Source of the DNA: Flavobacterium microcysteis
Lineage (GTDB): Bacteria > Bacteroidota > Bacteroidia > Flavobacteriales > Flavobacteriaceae
Assembly: GCF_006385255.1 (NCBI RefSeq)
Contig: NZ_VFJE01000056.1
Coordinates: 868,001 to 932,000 of the forward strand
DNA length: 64,000 bases
Direction of reading: 5' to 3'
Shown here: in pieces, positions 26,776 to 35,462 of the stretch
Numbering within the stretch: position 1 is the stretch's first letter
Layout: every line of letters starts with the position of its first letter
The notes under the pieces: model-generated
The model's database searches: none
Seen by the model: the letters and a program-made list of their open reading frames with translations, nothing else
Told to the model about the DNA's origin: nothing
Program-made: the position numbers and the translations under genes

Positions 26776-27543
26776 TTAGAGATTAACAATTTTTAAAAAC
26801 TCCTCGACAAACAAATCTAATCTAGTTGCTTTCATAAGCTGTGGTTCGGCAGGTAGCAAACTTGACCGAAATACACTGTTGAGTGTATCATCCGTTTCTT
26901 TTCTAAAACGTTTACTATCCATTATTTTTGAGGTCATTACAGATAAATCAAGCTCGTTAATAACACTTTGATAAGCCTCGTATATTCCTGTCTTTTCTCG
27001 ACCATCTACTTGATTCCAAAACATCCACATTTTTTGATCCTTATTACTCTCATCTGTTTCGGGTAAACCAAGGAATGCTTTAGTAAAGCTCAATGTACTT
27101 TCCATAACCAGACGGTCAGCACTGATTGGAGAAAAAATAAAATCCATTTTTCTTAGGGTAGTAAGCACACCTTTTGTATTGGCTGTACCAGGAAGGTCAA
27201 AAAAAATTATATCAGGCTCTATTGCAGATTCATTTACGTATTCCAAAGCCTTTGACAAGGCATCCTCCGCTTTACAACTGATAATAGGATATGCCTTTTT
27301 ATTGATACTCTGATACAACTTCATTGCTGCTCTTTTATGGTAGTTATTCTGCATAATCGTTTTCAAATCTCTTTCTCTCATATTGGCTAAACTGTGTTGT
27401 GGAAAATCACAATCCATTACAAGTACATTAAATCCTAAACGATAATGTAATACACTTGAAAGTAGTGCAGTCATAGTAGATTTTCCAACACCGCCCTTAG
27501 GCGTTGAAAAACTGATTTTTAAGGTTTTCATTTTTGTTTCCAT
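26776..27543 (-). CDS. traA: ParA/MinD-family ATPase TraA
   Basis: A 255-residue ParA-type ATPase: deviant Walker A KGGVGKST (residues 16-23), switch I in VMDCDFPQHSL, and Walker B-like IIFFDLPGTANTKG. Two ATG starts (27543, 27531) are possible. First gene of the traA-traB-traD group on the minus strand, divergent from mobA, with a palindrome and AT-rich iterated repeats upstream. In related elements it is linked to transfer or maintenance. Confidence 0.92.
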   Translation of the reverse strand: METKMKTLKISFSTPKGGVGKSTMTALLSSVLHYRLGFNVLVMDCDFPQHSLANMRERDLKTIMQNNYHKRAAMKLYQSINKKAYPIISCKAEDALSKALEYVNESAIEPDIIFFDLPGTANTKGVLTTLRKMDFIFSPISADRLVMESTLSFTKAFLGLPETDESNKDQKMWMFWNQVDGREKTGIYEAYQSVINELDLSVMTSKIMDSKRFRKETDDTLNSVFRSSLLPAEPQLMKATRLDLFVEEFLKIVNL

Positions 27544-27721
27544 TTTTTAAATATTTATTGTTACAGATTTTATTTGTTTGGTAGGTTTAAATATTGGTGT
27601 ATTTGAATAGTACCTATTTTCCGTATGCCTGTATTCCCTTTTTGAAAATTTCCTTAATTGTTGTTTGCTTTCATTACAGCTTGGTGAGTAATAATTTTTA
27701 GCAAATGGTAAACGTTGCAAT

Positions 27722-27792
27722 CGGTAAATTGCTTTACCGCTTTTATACTTTTACATTTTTAAAGTTTTACGCTTTTAAAACCTTATGCTTTT
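27722..27792. repeat. Palindrome plus CTTTTA-type iterons upstream of traA
   Basis: A perfect 7-bp inverted repeat CGGTAAA/TTTACCG (27722-27739) is preceded by a related GGTAAACGTTGC and followed by six or seven tandem CTTTTA-like units spaced 7-10 bases. Iterated short repeats beside a ParA/DUF3408 pair suggest a partition or regulatory site. Function is inferred. Confidence 0.4.
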
Positions 27793-28080
27793 GTTCCAAA
27801 ATATCTGTATCCAAATACTCCTTTCTTATTTACCTGTACACATTTTTTATAACCTGCATTAAAACCATAAAGCAAATAAAGCTATTGAATTAGCTCCTTA
27901 TTGTTGTGTGGTAGTGTTTGGCACTCAAAGGCAGAGTTTGTCTAGAGATTACAGTACAATATTCTTACAGACAGATCTTTACTTTGTAAAATGATTTTTA
28001 TTAACAGATTTATGCGAAGCATCTCGACAGAATGGAAACTAAACAGCACGGCATCGAGCCGTTTTTCCCTGTTACACTTA

Positions 28081-28230
28081 ATCCGTCCCGAAGGGCGGAT
28101 TTTTGTGTTCAACGGAACACGGCAAGTTGTGTTTTGAGGCACTCTAAACCGAGTTAGTGCCTCAAAACAACTTGCCCTGCCGGGGGCTGAAAAACACTTC
28201 CGAAGTCAGCGTTTTTGTATAAATTAATAA
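28081..28230 (+). other. oriT: Candidate origin of transfer (oriT)
   Basis: Just upstream of mobA lies a near-perfect inverted repeat: arm 28121-28143 (beginning GGCAAGTTGT, ending GAGGCACT) and arm 28156-28176, differing by a two-base insertion, with a 12-base loop. It is flanked by the hairpin ATCCGTCC-CGAA-GGGCGGAT (28081-28100) and by ACTTCCGAAGT (28195-28205). Position before mobA/mobB and the long arms are what is expected of an oriT recognised by a MOBP-type relaxase. The nick site was not identified; CTTGCCCTGCCGG after the right arm is a plausible place. Confidence 0.65.
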
Positions 28231-28237
28231 TGGATTA

Positions 28238-28678
28238 GTGATGAACGAGAAAAATAACAAAAAACAGAATAAGGGTGGACGGACACCAAAAATCGACCCA
28301 AGCATCTACCGCCATGTATTTCGCCTGACGGAAGAAGAAAATGCCAAACTATTATCGCTTTTTGAAACATCGGGAATGCCCAATAAAGCAAAGTTTATCA
28401 TTTCGTTACTGTTCTGTAAGGAGATGAAATCGGTTAAAATTGACAAGGGAACAGTTGATTTTTATATGCGATTGACTTCTTTTCATAGTCAATTCCGGTC
28501 CGTAGGCGTGAATTACAACCAGATTGTTAAGCTGTTATATCGTCATTTTTCCGAGAAAAAGGCGGCATCTTTTCTCTATAAATTGGAAAAACAAACCGTA
28601 GAAATGGCGGAATTATGCCAAAAAATCATTCAGATAACTGAAGAATTTGAAGCAAAATACCTAAAAAAACAACCTTAG
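28238..28678 (+). CDS. mobA: Mobilisation accessory protein MobA (MobC/relaxosome type)
   Basis: A 146-residue basic protein with the conserved opening KGGRTPKIDPSIYRHVFRLTEEENAKLLSLFE of relaxosome accessory proteins, which bind oriT as ribbon-helix-helix dimers. The C-terminal half is helical. It is followed after two bases by mobB and preceded by the candidate oriT. Confidence 0.88.
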   Translation: MMNEKNNKKQNKGGRTPKIDPSIYRHVFRLTEEENAKLLSLFETSGMPNKAKFIISLLFCKEMKSVKIDKGTVDFYMRLTSFHSQFRSVGVNYNQIVKLLYRHFSEKKAASFLYKLEKQTVEMAELCQKIIQITEEFEAKYLKKQP

Positions 28679-28680
28679 AA

Positions 28681-29952
28681 GTGATAGCAAAAATCGGAAG
28701 AAGCGGAAATTTATACGGGGCATTGGCATACAATCAGCTCAAAGTGGAGAATGAAAACGGACAGATTCTGTCTGGCAATAAGATGATTGAAACCGCGAGT
28801 GGTCATTATACAGTTGCGCAATTAGCCCAATCTTTCGCCCCTTATCTGATAGCCAATCGCAATACCGAGAAACATACGCTGCATATTTCGCTCAATCCTG
28901 ACCCGAAAGATAAAGTAAGCGATGACAGGTACAGGGAAATGGCGGAAGAATATATGAGGGGAATGGGTTATGGCCAGCAGCCTTTTGTGGTGTTTAAGCA
29001 TACCGATATTGACCGCAGCCATATTCATATTGTATCGGTTTGCGTGGATGAGCAGGGCAAAAAGATTCCAGACAGTTTTGAGAAAATGCGCTCTATGAAT
29101 GTGTGCCGTGAACTGGAAAAAAAACATGGATTGATACCCGCAACAGATAAAGAGTATAGACAGAACGACAAGGTTTTCCGTCCGGTAGATTATCGCTCAG
29201 GTGATGTCAAAAGTCAGATAGCCTCAGTAGTGCGTCACCTGCCGAACTATTATCAATTCCAAACTTTGGGAGAATATAATGCTTTGCTTTCTCTTTTTAA
29301 TGTTACCACCGAAAAAGTGCAGGGCGAGTTGAAGGGAAAAATGAAGCAGGGTTTATTATATATCCCTTTAAATGCAAAAGGCGAAAGAGCCGGACATCCG
29401 TTCAAGGCTTCTTTATTCGGAAAGAATGCCGGACTACCGACTTTGGAATTGCATTATGCGAAATGCAAAGAGATTTTAAAAGAGCACCCGGCAATGCCAA
29501 CTGTTAAAGTTGCCGTTACCATTGCCTTGAAATCAACAAATGATGAGCAAGCTTTTAAAAAACAGTTAGGAGAACAAGGTATTAACGTAGTGGCACGCAG
29601 AAATGACACAGGACGTATTTACGGAATCACTTTTATAGATCATAATTCTAAAACAGTTTGGAACGGTTCCCGATTGGGAAAAGAGCTTTCTGCCAATATT
29701 TTTAATGATTATTGGAACAATAATATCGCACCCAAAATTAAAGAGCCAGTTGAAGTACAAGCGAAAATATCCACATCAGGAGATAGGGATCTTCCTGCAG
29801 AAGAACCCCATCATTTGTTCGACTTCCTGAATACTACTGAGAAACATGAAGACGGTTTGATTGAAGCGTTGAGTTTACTGCCAGAAGCAAAGGGAGAAGA
29901 TTACGAAGAACAAGACTTTGTTAATAAGAAGAAAAGAAAAAAAACCAGATAA
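28681..29952 (+). CDS. mobB: Relaxase MobB
   Basis: A 423-residue relaxase/mobilisation nuclease. It starts with GTG at 28681 (IAKIGRSGNLYGALAYNQLKV), two bases after the mobA stop. The metal-binding histidines are seen in FKHTDIDRSHIHIVSV (His107, His114, His116), and the catalytic Tyr is probably Tyr12 or Tyr17. The C-terminal region is basic and ends in KKKRKKTR. It nicks one strand at oriT and pilots it through the pore. The normal partner mobC is 1.5 kb away because another gene is inserted between them. Confidence 0.92.
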   Translation: MIAKIGRSGNLYGALAYNQLKVENENGQILSGNKMIETASGHYTVAQLAQSFAPYLIANRNTEKHTLHISLNPDPKDKVSDDRYREMAEEYMRGMGYGQQPFVVFKHTDIDRSHIHIVSVCVDEQGKKIPDSFEKMRSMNVCRELEKKHGLIPATDKEYRQNDKVFRPVDYRSGDVKSQIASVVRHLPNYYQFQTLGEYNALLSLFNVTTEKVQGELKGKMKQGLLYIPLNAKGERAGHPFKASLFGKNAGLPTLELHYAKCKEILKEHPAMPTVKVAVTIALKSTNDEQAFKKQLGEQGINVVARRNDTGRIYGITFIDHNSKTVWNGSRLGKELSANIFNDYWNNNIAPKIKEPVEVQAKISTSGDRDLPAEEPHHLFDFLNTTEKHEDGLIEALSLLPEAKGEDYEEQDFVNKKKRKKTR

Positions 29953-29976
29953 CTTTTCACAGGATTTTGCAAAAAA

Positions 29977-31356
29977 TCATGGTAATTTTTTATCCCAATG
30001 CGAAGCACTTTCAATTGTAACTTCATCTTCGGGAAGAATTAAAAAAGTTTTTTTAATTGGTAAAACAGGATTGATAAATGAAGTAGCAGTACTTACAGTT
30101 TCATCAAAAAACCAAGGCTCGTAAGATCTGCTATAGGATTGAAAGTAATGATAAAAAATCCAACACAATTTATTATCTCTCGTATCTATACTAGACATTG
30201 TATTTATGATTTTTTGTGTTCTTAACATTTCTACTTCAGGTCCGTCAAAAGTTTCCATTCCTATATGAATAATAGAGTTGTATTCAGGATTAAATTGACC
30301 TATCGCACTAAAAATTTGGTTTTTAACATCTCTTGCTTTAGCATTGAGGGCTTGTTCACAATCACAGTAACAATGCACACCATAAGCCTTTGCAATGTCA
30401 CTAATGTAAAGGTTATTTGCTTCGCCATCTCCTACATAAAAAAAACTACCCAGAAATCCTGAAGTAAATGCAGAATGGTCAACTTCTTTTTTAGCTATAA
30501 GTTCTATTAACTGCGGTGAATTATTTTTTACTGAATATTGTTTTAGATGATTTTTAATAGAAATTATATCCACGAACGAAAGATCAATATCAATCGTCTC
30601 GTTTGATATTATTGTACCAGGAGCTTTAACATTGGGTATAATATCTTTTAATAAATCGAACAAATAACTGTCAGGGAGAGTCACCAATTCGACATGAAAT
30701 GTAATATCAAGAACTACATTAAAATGTAACAGCATCTGGTTTATTTGAGATATCATAAGTTGCCTCTTTTTTGTCTCTTTATAAGTATAATCAGCTGTTT
30801 TCATCTGGCGTTTACATTCAACCTGCCACTTTTTTGAGTTTTTTGTAACTTCAAAATCGGGTGTTTTACCACCTTTACCTTCTTCAATTATTTTTACATC
30901 CCAACCATTTCTTGTCCAAAGTAACGCCGTAAGAACCTCAAAAAGTATTGCGTCAGCTTCAGACTTCCTTTTCTTGAACATATCTCGCATTTTCTTACCA
31001 ATGCCCTCAATTTGGGTTACTAATTTGATGTCCGTACCAATCCTTTTAAAGATTGGAACAACTCTTGCACCTTGATGAAATTCATATTTATGAGGTTCGA
31101 ATAAATAGCAATGTACCAAGAACAGATACCATCCTATTTGATCTTTTTGGATTACCAGGCGGGTACCTTCACTTATGGGTTCAGAGAAAGGACTAGTGGT
31201 TCTTACCACAGTACTCAAATAAGTTTCTATATCATTTTTTCTTTTCATCCAGTCTTGGTCAGAAATAAATGTTCTGAACCAATGATAGGCGTTTTCTATT
31301 TCATCATCTTTTATTTTTTGTATTGGAAATTGAGAAAGAGGCCGCCGTGGTATCAT
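29977..31356 (-). CDS. Putative PD-(D/E)XK nuclease inserted between mobB and mobC
   Basis: A 459-residue protein of no family I can name. Residues 135-185 show a PD-(D/E)XK core: helix AILFEVLTALLW with Glu140, then KTPDFEVT (Asp167), then WQVECKRQ (Glu180, Lys182). The remaining C-terminal 270 residues include a long helical/beta region with Cys residues (VHCYCDCEQ). It is encoded on the strand opposite to mobB and mobC, its stop 24 bases from the mobB stop. It lies where the two mob genes are normally close, so it is probably cargo, possibly a single-gene defence or anti-plasmid function. That role is inferred. Confidence 0.65.
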   Translation of the reverse strand: MIPRRPLSQFPIQKIKDDEIENAYHWFRTFISDQDWMKRKNDIETYLSTVVRTTSPFSEPISEGTRLVIQKDQIGWYLFLVHCYLFEPHKYEFHQGARVVPIFKRIGTDIKLVTQIEGIGKKMRDMFKKRKSEADAILFEVLTALLWTRNGWDVKIIEEGKGGKTPDFEVTKNSKKWQVECKRQMKTADYTYKETKKRQLMISQINQMLLHFNVVLDITFHVELVTLPDSYLFDLLKDIIPNVKAPGTIISNETIDIDLSFVDIISIKNHLKQYSVKNNSPQLIELIAKKEVDHSAFTSGFLGSFFYVGDGEANNLYISDIAKAYGVHCYCDCEQALNAKARDVKNQIFSAIGQFNPEYNSIIHIGMETFDGPEVEMLRTQKIINTMSSIDTRDNKLCWIFYHYFQSYSRSYEPWFFDETVSTATSFINPVLPIKKTFLILPEDEVTIESASHWDKKLP

Positions 31357-31407
31357 TGTTTAGGTTTTAAGTTTATCTATAAAATTTAAAATTATACTGT
31401 AAATATA

Positions 31408-31425
31408 GCCAAACACTGCCACACA
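31408..31425 (-). repeat. Inverted copy of the 27905-27922 motif
   Basis: Minus strand TGTGTGGCAGTGTTTGGC differs at one base from TGTGTGGTAGTGTTTGGC at 27905-27922 (+). This copy lies about 50 bases upstream of the nuclease gene start; the other lies upstream of mobA/oriT. It may be a shared regulator site or a trace of rearrangement. Confidence 0.45.
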
Positions 31426-31502
31426 CCGCCACTGATTTCCACATTCTTATAGCCGAGCTGCACAGTCTTTAAATTCACGCCCGAACATTAAAATTAAAAA
31501 TA

Positions 31503-33521
31503 ATGCAAGGAGAAGATGATTTAAGGGGACTTGCCAAAATAATGGCCTTTATGCGAGCGGTAAGTATTCTTTTTGTACTGATGCACCTTTATTGGTTTTG
31601 CTACGGTTATTTTATAGATCATGGCTGGACCTTAAAGGTAATCAACAAAATATTAGGCAATTTTCAGCGTACCGCGGGATTATTTTCGCATACTTTATAC
31701 ACCAAAGCATTTGCCTTGGTATTATTAGCATTAAGCTGCTTGGGCTCAAAGGGAGTTAAAGACCAAAAGATAACCTGGACCAATATTAATATTGCTTTGG
31801 CGATTGGGTTTGTCCTTTTTTTTCTGAACACACCTTTATTAAAACTATCAATAACTATCGCCACAATCCTATATATCCTTACTACCGGTGTAGGATATAT
31901 TGTTTTAATGGTTGCCGGAGTCTGGATGAGCCGATTGCTTCGTAACAAGCTCATGGACGATGTTTTCAACAACGAGAACGAAAGTTTTATGCAGGAAACT
32001 ACATTGATGGAAAACGAATATTCTGTCAATATTCCCACTAAGTTTTATTACAAAGGAAACTGGAACAGTGGCTGGATTAATATAGTCAATCCTTTTCGGG
32101 CAACGATTGTCTTAGGTACGCCCGGTTCGGGAAAATCGTATGCAATCGTAAACAATTACATCAAACAGCAGATTGAGAAAGGTTTTAGTATGTACATCTA
32201 CGATTTCAAATTTGATGATCTTTCTACAATTGCCTATAATCATTTATTGAAGCATCGGGACAAGTACAAAGTACAGCCCAAATTCTATGTGATAAACTTT
32301 GACGACCCACGTAGGAGCCACCGTTGCAATCCCCTTAATCCCGATTTCATGACAGATATTTCGGATGCTTACGAAGCGGCATATACGATAATGCTGAACC
32401 TCAACAGGTCGTGGATACAGAAGCAAGGCGATTTCTTCGTCGAGAGCCCGATTATCCTTTTGGCAGCCATAATATGGTATCTGAAAATCTATGATGACGG
32501 TAAGTATTGTACATTCCCACACGCTATTGAACTCCTGAATAAAAAATATTCTGACGTATTTACCATTTTAACCTCATATCCCGATTTGGAAAACTATTTG
32601 TCGCCTTTTATGGATGCATGGCAGGGAGGCGCACAAGATCAATTACAGGGACAGATTGCATCTGCAAAAATTCCTCTATCAAGAATGATTTCGCCACAAC
32701 TCTATTGGGTTATGACAGGCGATGATTTCTCATTGGACATCAACAATCCTAAAGAGCCTAAGATATTATGTGTAGGTAATAATCCTGACCGGCAAAATAT
32801 CTACTCTGCCGCATTGGGATTGTACAATTCACGTATTGTAAAACTCATTAACAAGAAGGGTCAATTGAAGAGTTCGGTTATCATAGACGAGCTGCCCACC
32901 ATCTACTTTAGAGGATTGGATAATCTTATTGCAACTGCCAGAAGTAATAAGGTGGCTGTTTGTTTGGGGTTTCAGGACTACTCACAGTTAACCCGAGATT
33001 ACGGAGACAAAGAGAGCAAGGTAATTCAGAACACCGTAGGTAATATTTTTAGTGGCCAAGTGGTGGGAGAAACTGCAAAAAGCCTTTCGGAGCGGTTCGG
33101 GAAAGTATTGCAGAAAAGGCAGAGTATGAGCATCAATCGCAACGACACATCGACTTCAATATCTACCCAATTGGACAGTCTTATACCGGCTTCCAAAATA
33201 TCCACCCTGACACAAGGTTTTTTTGTTGGATCTGTATCGGACAATTTTGATGAACGTATCGAGCAGAAAATCTTCCATGCTGAAATTGTCGTGGATAATG
33301 AAAAGGTCGCTTCCGAGACTAAAGGATATCAAAAAATACCCGAAATATTATCTTTTACTGACAAAAACGGTAAAGACAATATGAAGCAGGCAATCGAAGA
33401 TAATTATAGGCAGATAAAAATGGATATTGTACTGATTATCGAAACCGAACTGCAACGTATCAAGAATGACCCCAACTTACAGCATTTAGTCCCAAAAGAT
33501 AGTCATAAAGGGGATAAATAA
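31503..33521 (+). CDS. mobC: Type IV coupling protein MobC (TraG/VirD4-like)
   Basis: A 672-residue coupling ATPase. The N-terminal membrane region contains the diagnostic YWFCY motif (residues 30-34) and further helices up to residue 145. The Walker A motif GTPGSGKS is at 205-212, and a Walker B-like segment is in SSVIIDELPTIYFRG. The C-terminal region carries the TraM-recognition-like part (VAVCLGFQDYSQLTRDYG). It links the MobA/MobB relaxosome to the TraG-driven pore at the inner membrane. Complete. Confidence 0.93.
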   Translation: MQGEDDLRGLAKIMAFMRAVSILFVLMHLYWFCYGYFIDHGWTLKVINKILGNFQRTAGLFSHTLYTKAFALVLLALSCLGSKGVKDQKITWTNINIALAIGFVLFFLNTPLLKLSITIATILYILTTGVGYIVLMVAGVWMSRLLRNKLMDDVFNNENESFMQETTLMENEYSVNIPTKFYYKGNWNSGWINIVNPFRATIVLGTPGSGKSYAIVNNYIKQQIEKGFSMYIYDFKFDDLSTIAYNHLLKHRDKYKVQPKFYVINFDDPRRSHRCNPLNPDFMTDISDAYEAAYTIMLNLNRSWIQKQGDFFVESPIILLAAIIWYLKIYDDGKYCTFPHAIELLNKKYSDVFTILTSYPDLENYLSPFMDAWQGGAQDQLQGQIASAKIPLSRMISPQLYWVMTGDDFSLDINNPKEPKILCVGNNPDRQNIYSAALGLYNSRIVKLINKKGQLKSSVIIDELPTIYFRGLDNLIATARSNKVAVCLGFQDYSQLTRDYGDKESKVIQNTVGNIFSGQVVGETAKSLSERFGKVLQKRQSMSINRNDTSTSISTQLDSLIPASKISTLTQGFFVGSVSDNFDERIEQKIFHAEIVVDNEKVASETKGYQKIPEILSFTDKNGKDNMKQAIEDNYRQIKMDIVLIIETELQRIKNDPNLQHLVPKDSHKGDK

Positions 33522-33634
33522 AGTAAATATATCTAATGACCTAGCTAGGCAATCTTGGTATATTAAAAACTTTAGAATTATTTATAAAAAGGATATATTT
33601 ACCATTACAATAAGCACATACACTTATTGAGCAA

Positions 33635-33668
33635 AGCCAATGTGAATTAATTCAATTGGCTAGCTTTT
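33635..33668 (+). terminator. Stem-loop after mobC
   Basis: AGCCAAT (33635-33641) pairs with ATTGGCT (33655-33661); the loop contains the palindrome GAATTAATTC, and AGCTTTTAT follows. It may terminate mobC transcription or mark the left border of the cassette-like gene group. Confidence 0.4.
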
Positions 33669-33710
33669 ATGAACATTATATACAAGTAAGCAGCAAGTTT
33701 AAAAAATAAT

Positions 33711-34361
33711 ATGAATAGCAAACAAAAAGTAAAAGAATTAATATTAGATCAATTTCGAAAGGGAAATCGTCGTGATAATGAAATCATAATGATGCGTGTT
33801 TTTATTAATCTTGAGTACAAACTTCCTCCAAAACAAAGAGATGTTTTTTACGAAGCGATCAATGAATTAATAAATGAGGAATTAATTATTTATGAAAAGT
33901 CCTCCCCAGAATGCTTACGTTTAACAAAAAAAGGATACGACTATATATATGTTGAAGAGGATGAAATTAAGCCAACCAATATGTCTGAAAATTCAACAGA
34001 TACAAATAAAGAGAAATCTTCAAATCCTTCTGCATTAGATATTTTGAATCAAGCAATTACTAAAGTACCATTTGTCAAATATGCTTTGGGAATTGCTGGA
34101 GTAGGCGCAGCTATAGCAATTGTCGCAATGTTTGTCAAAGAAGATGCGAAAGTACCAGTAATAAGCTTACTTATTATGCTTGGACTTATGGTTTTGCTTT
34201 TTATCTTTTCAAGAGTCGCAAAATCAAAAGAAGCACACGTTAAGTACGCTGGATTTATTTTAATATACTTCATTGTGGCAGTAACTTGTTTATCGTGCGC
34301 ATTACTTATTACATCTGTCTTTTTTGATTTTCCTAAACCAATCGGCGAGATAATTAAATGA
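33711..34361 (+). CDS. Membrane protein with N-terminal winged-helix-like domain
   Basis: A 216-residue protein not recognised. Residues 1-80 look like a small winged-helix fold (VKELILDQFRKGNRRDNEIIMMRVFINLEYKLPPKQRDVFYEAINELINEELII). A polar linker follows, then three membrane helices (YALGIAGVGAAIAIVAMFV, VPVISLLIMLGLMVLLFIFS, GFILIYFIVAVTCLSCALLITSVFF). A membrane-anchored effector or sensor is plausible. It is the first of three AT-rich + strand genes separated by similar spacers. Confidence 0.65.
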   Translation: MNSKQKVKELILDQFRKGNRRDNEIIMMRVFINLEYKLPPKQRDVFYEAINELINEELIIYEKSSPECLRLTKKGYDYIYVEEDEIKPTNMSENSTDTNKEKSSNPSALDILNQAITKVPFVKYALGIAGVGAAIAIVAMFVKEDAKVPVISLLIMLGLMVLLFIFSRVAKSKEAHVKYAGFILIYFIVAVTCLSCALLITSVFFDFPKPIGEIIK

Positions 34362-34364
34362 TAA

Positions 34365-34508
34365 AACCTGCTGCTAACAACTATTGTATTCCTTAGCGGT
34401 TTTCCAGTTGCCGGAAAATTTATCTTATCACTATATTTATTAAAGCCGAGACAAGTCTTCTTCGTTTTTCCACAACAAAATATTCGGGCAAGATGTTAAC
34501 TACAACTT
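34365..34508 (+). repeat. Cassette-like spacer repeat, copy 1
   Basis: The spacer shares with 35313-35445 an order of conserved blocks: TGCTAA, ATTCC, GCGGTTTT, CCGGA, the exact 13-mer TCACTATATTTAT, AGCC-AGACAA, then a T/A-rich end. It contains a hairpin TTTTCC/GGAAAA. The terminal TAACA/TGTTA pair recalls cassette recombination sites, though the canonical attC core GTTRRRY is not present. Confidence 0.5.
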
Positions 34509-34509
34509 A

Positions 34510-35301
34510 ATGACAACAACACTCTTTAAAAACATCAAAAAAAACATTGAATCGAATATTTATTCCGCGAAAGAATCAATTGTGGTTTCTGTTGCATGGT
34601 TTACTAACAAAGATCTTTTAGGACAATTAAGCGATAAACTCGAAAGTGGCTGCTCAGTTGAAATAATAATTAGTGATCATTTTGAAAATGGAAGATTATC
34701 TTTTGAAAGTTTCATTAAAAAAGGCGGGAAAGTTTTTGTATTACAAACACGAAGTGGAAAATTTTTACATGATAAATTTGCTATTTTTGATGGGGTCAAA
34801 TTAGTTGCTGGCTCTTATAATTGGACATATTCTGCTGAGTATTATAATCATGAATTTGTTATTCAAAGCGATGAGGTACAGCTTTTAAAACAATTTTCTA
34901 TTCGTTTCCGAAATCTTAAAGAAATCGTTACTAACTACGACAAATTAATTTTGAGTACACATGACGCGCTTTTATCAGAAACAAAAGAGGATTCATTTTT
35001 AATATTAGAGAATGAATTGCATGACGAACTAATTGCTTCTGTGGATTTATCAATAAAAGCTGGTGCAAAAATTAATAGATCAATTATCCTAAATCAGATT
35101 TACAATTATGGGGCTATTGGCGCCGCCAATCGTCTAATACAAGAAGGCACCGAAAAATTACATTCAGGATTAATAAAGATGTTTCATATTAACAGACTCG
35201 ATCTCACAATTGAAAGTATAATTCAAAAGGATAAGTATAGAGTTTTATTTACTGACGAAATACTTCTAAAAGCCAAGCAAAGATTGGCACAATTGCAATA
35301 A
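34510..35301 (+). CDS. Phospholipase D-like (HKD) domain protein
   Basis: A 263-residue cytosolic protein. Residues 20-125 form a PLD-like phosphodiesterase domain with one HKD motif, LHDKFAIFDG (His87, Lys89, Asp94) followed by GSYNWT. One motif per chain means it would work as a dimer, like Nuc-type nucleases. The C-terminal 120 residues are helical and unknown. Single-HKD proteins with an extra domain occur in mobile elements as nucleases or defence effectors, but the substrate is not known here. Confidence 0.8.
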   Translation: MTTTLFKNIKKNIESNIYSAKESIVVSVAWFTNKDLLGQLSDKLESGCSVEIIISDHFENGRLSFESFIKKGGKVFVLQTRSGKFLHDKFAIFDGVKLVAGSYNWTYSAEYYNHEFVIQSDEVQLLKQFSIRFRNLKEIVTNYDKLILSTHDALLSETKEDSFLILENELHDELIASVDLSIKAGAKINRSIILNQIYNYGAIGAANRLIQEGTEKLHSGLIKMFHINRLDLTIESIIQKDKYRVLFTDEILLKAKQRLAQLQ

Positions 35302-35312
35302 TTAAAGTAGTT

Positions 35313-35445
35313 GCTAAACTATCATATTCCATTGCGGTTTTGTAGTCTCCGGAGCATTTTATTTTTCACTATATTTATCACAGCCAAGACAACGTTGCTC
35401 CGCTTTCGAAAAAAATATGCTAGCAAAAGGTTGTAGCCAATATTA
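35313..35445 (+). repeat. Cassette-like spacer repeat, copy 2
   Basis: Same order of blocks as copy 1 at roughly two-thirds identity: TTGCTAA, ATATTCCATTGCGGTTTT, CCGGAG, TCACTATATTTAT, AGCCAAGACAA. The ends carry TTGCTA and TAGCAA as an inverted pair (near 35315 and 35421), different from copy 1, as in recombination sites where arms covary. Confidence 0.5.
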
Positions 35446-35462
35446 ACCAAACCTCTTAAATT

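Larger units (their letters stand above)
27544..28237. other. Divergent traA/mobA intergenic region with oriT
   Basis: This 694-base gap contains the palindrome CGGTAAA-TTGC-TTTACCG (27722-27739), a run of CTTTTA-like repeats (27739-27792), the repeated motif at 27905-27922, a GC-rich hairpin at 28081-28100 and the long inverted repeat proposed as oriT. Short ORFs inside it have repetitive, low-complexity translations and are not called as genes. Confidence 0.7.

Noticed and set aside
27705..27893. 62-codon frame upstream of mobA
   Set aside because: The translation is an artefact of the CTTTTA repeats (F/L/Y/K-rich, low complexity) and has no neighbour support.
34365..35445. Canonical integron attC sites
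   Set aside because: The GTTRRRY core is not present at the spacer ends and no integron integrase is seen, so only a cassette-like resemblance is claimed.
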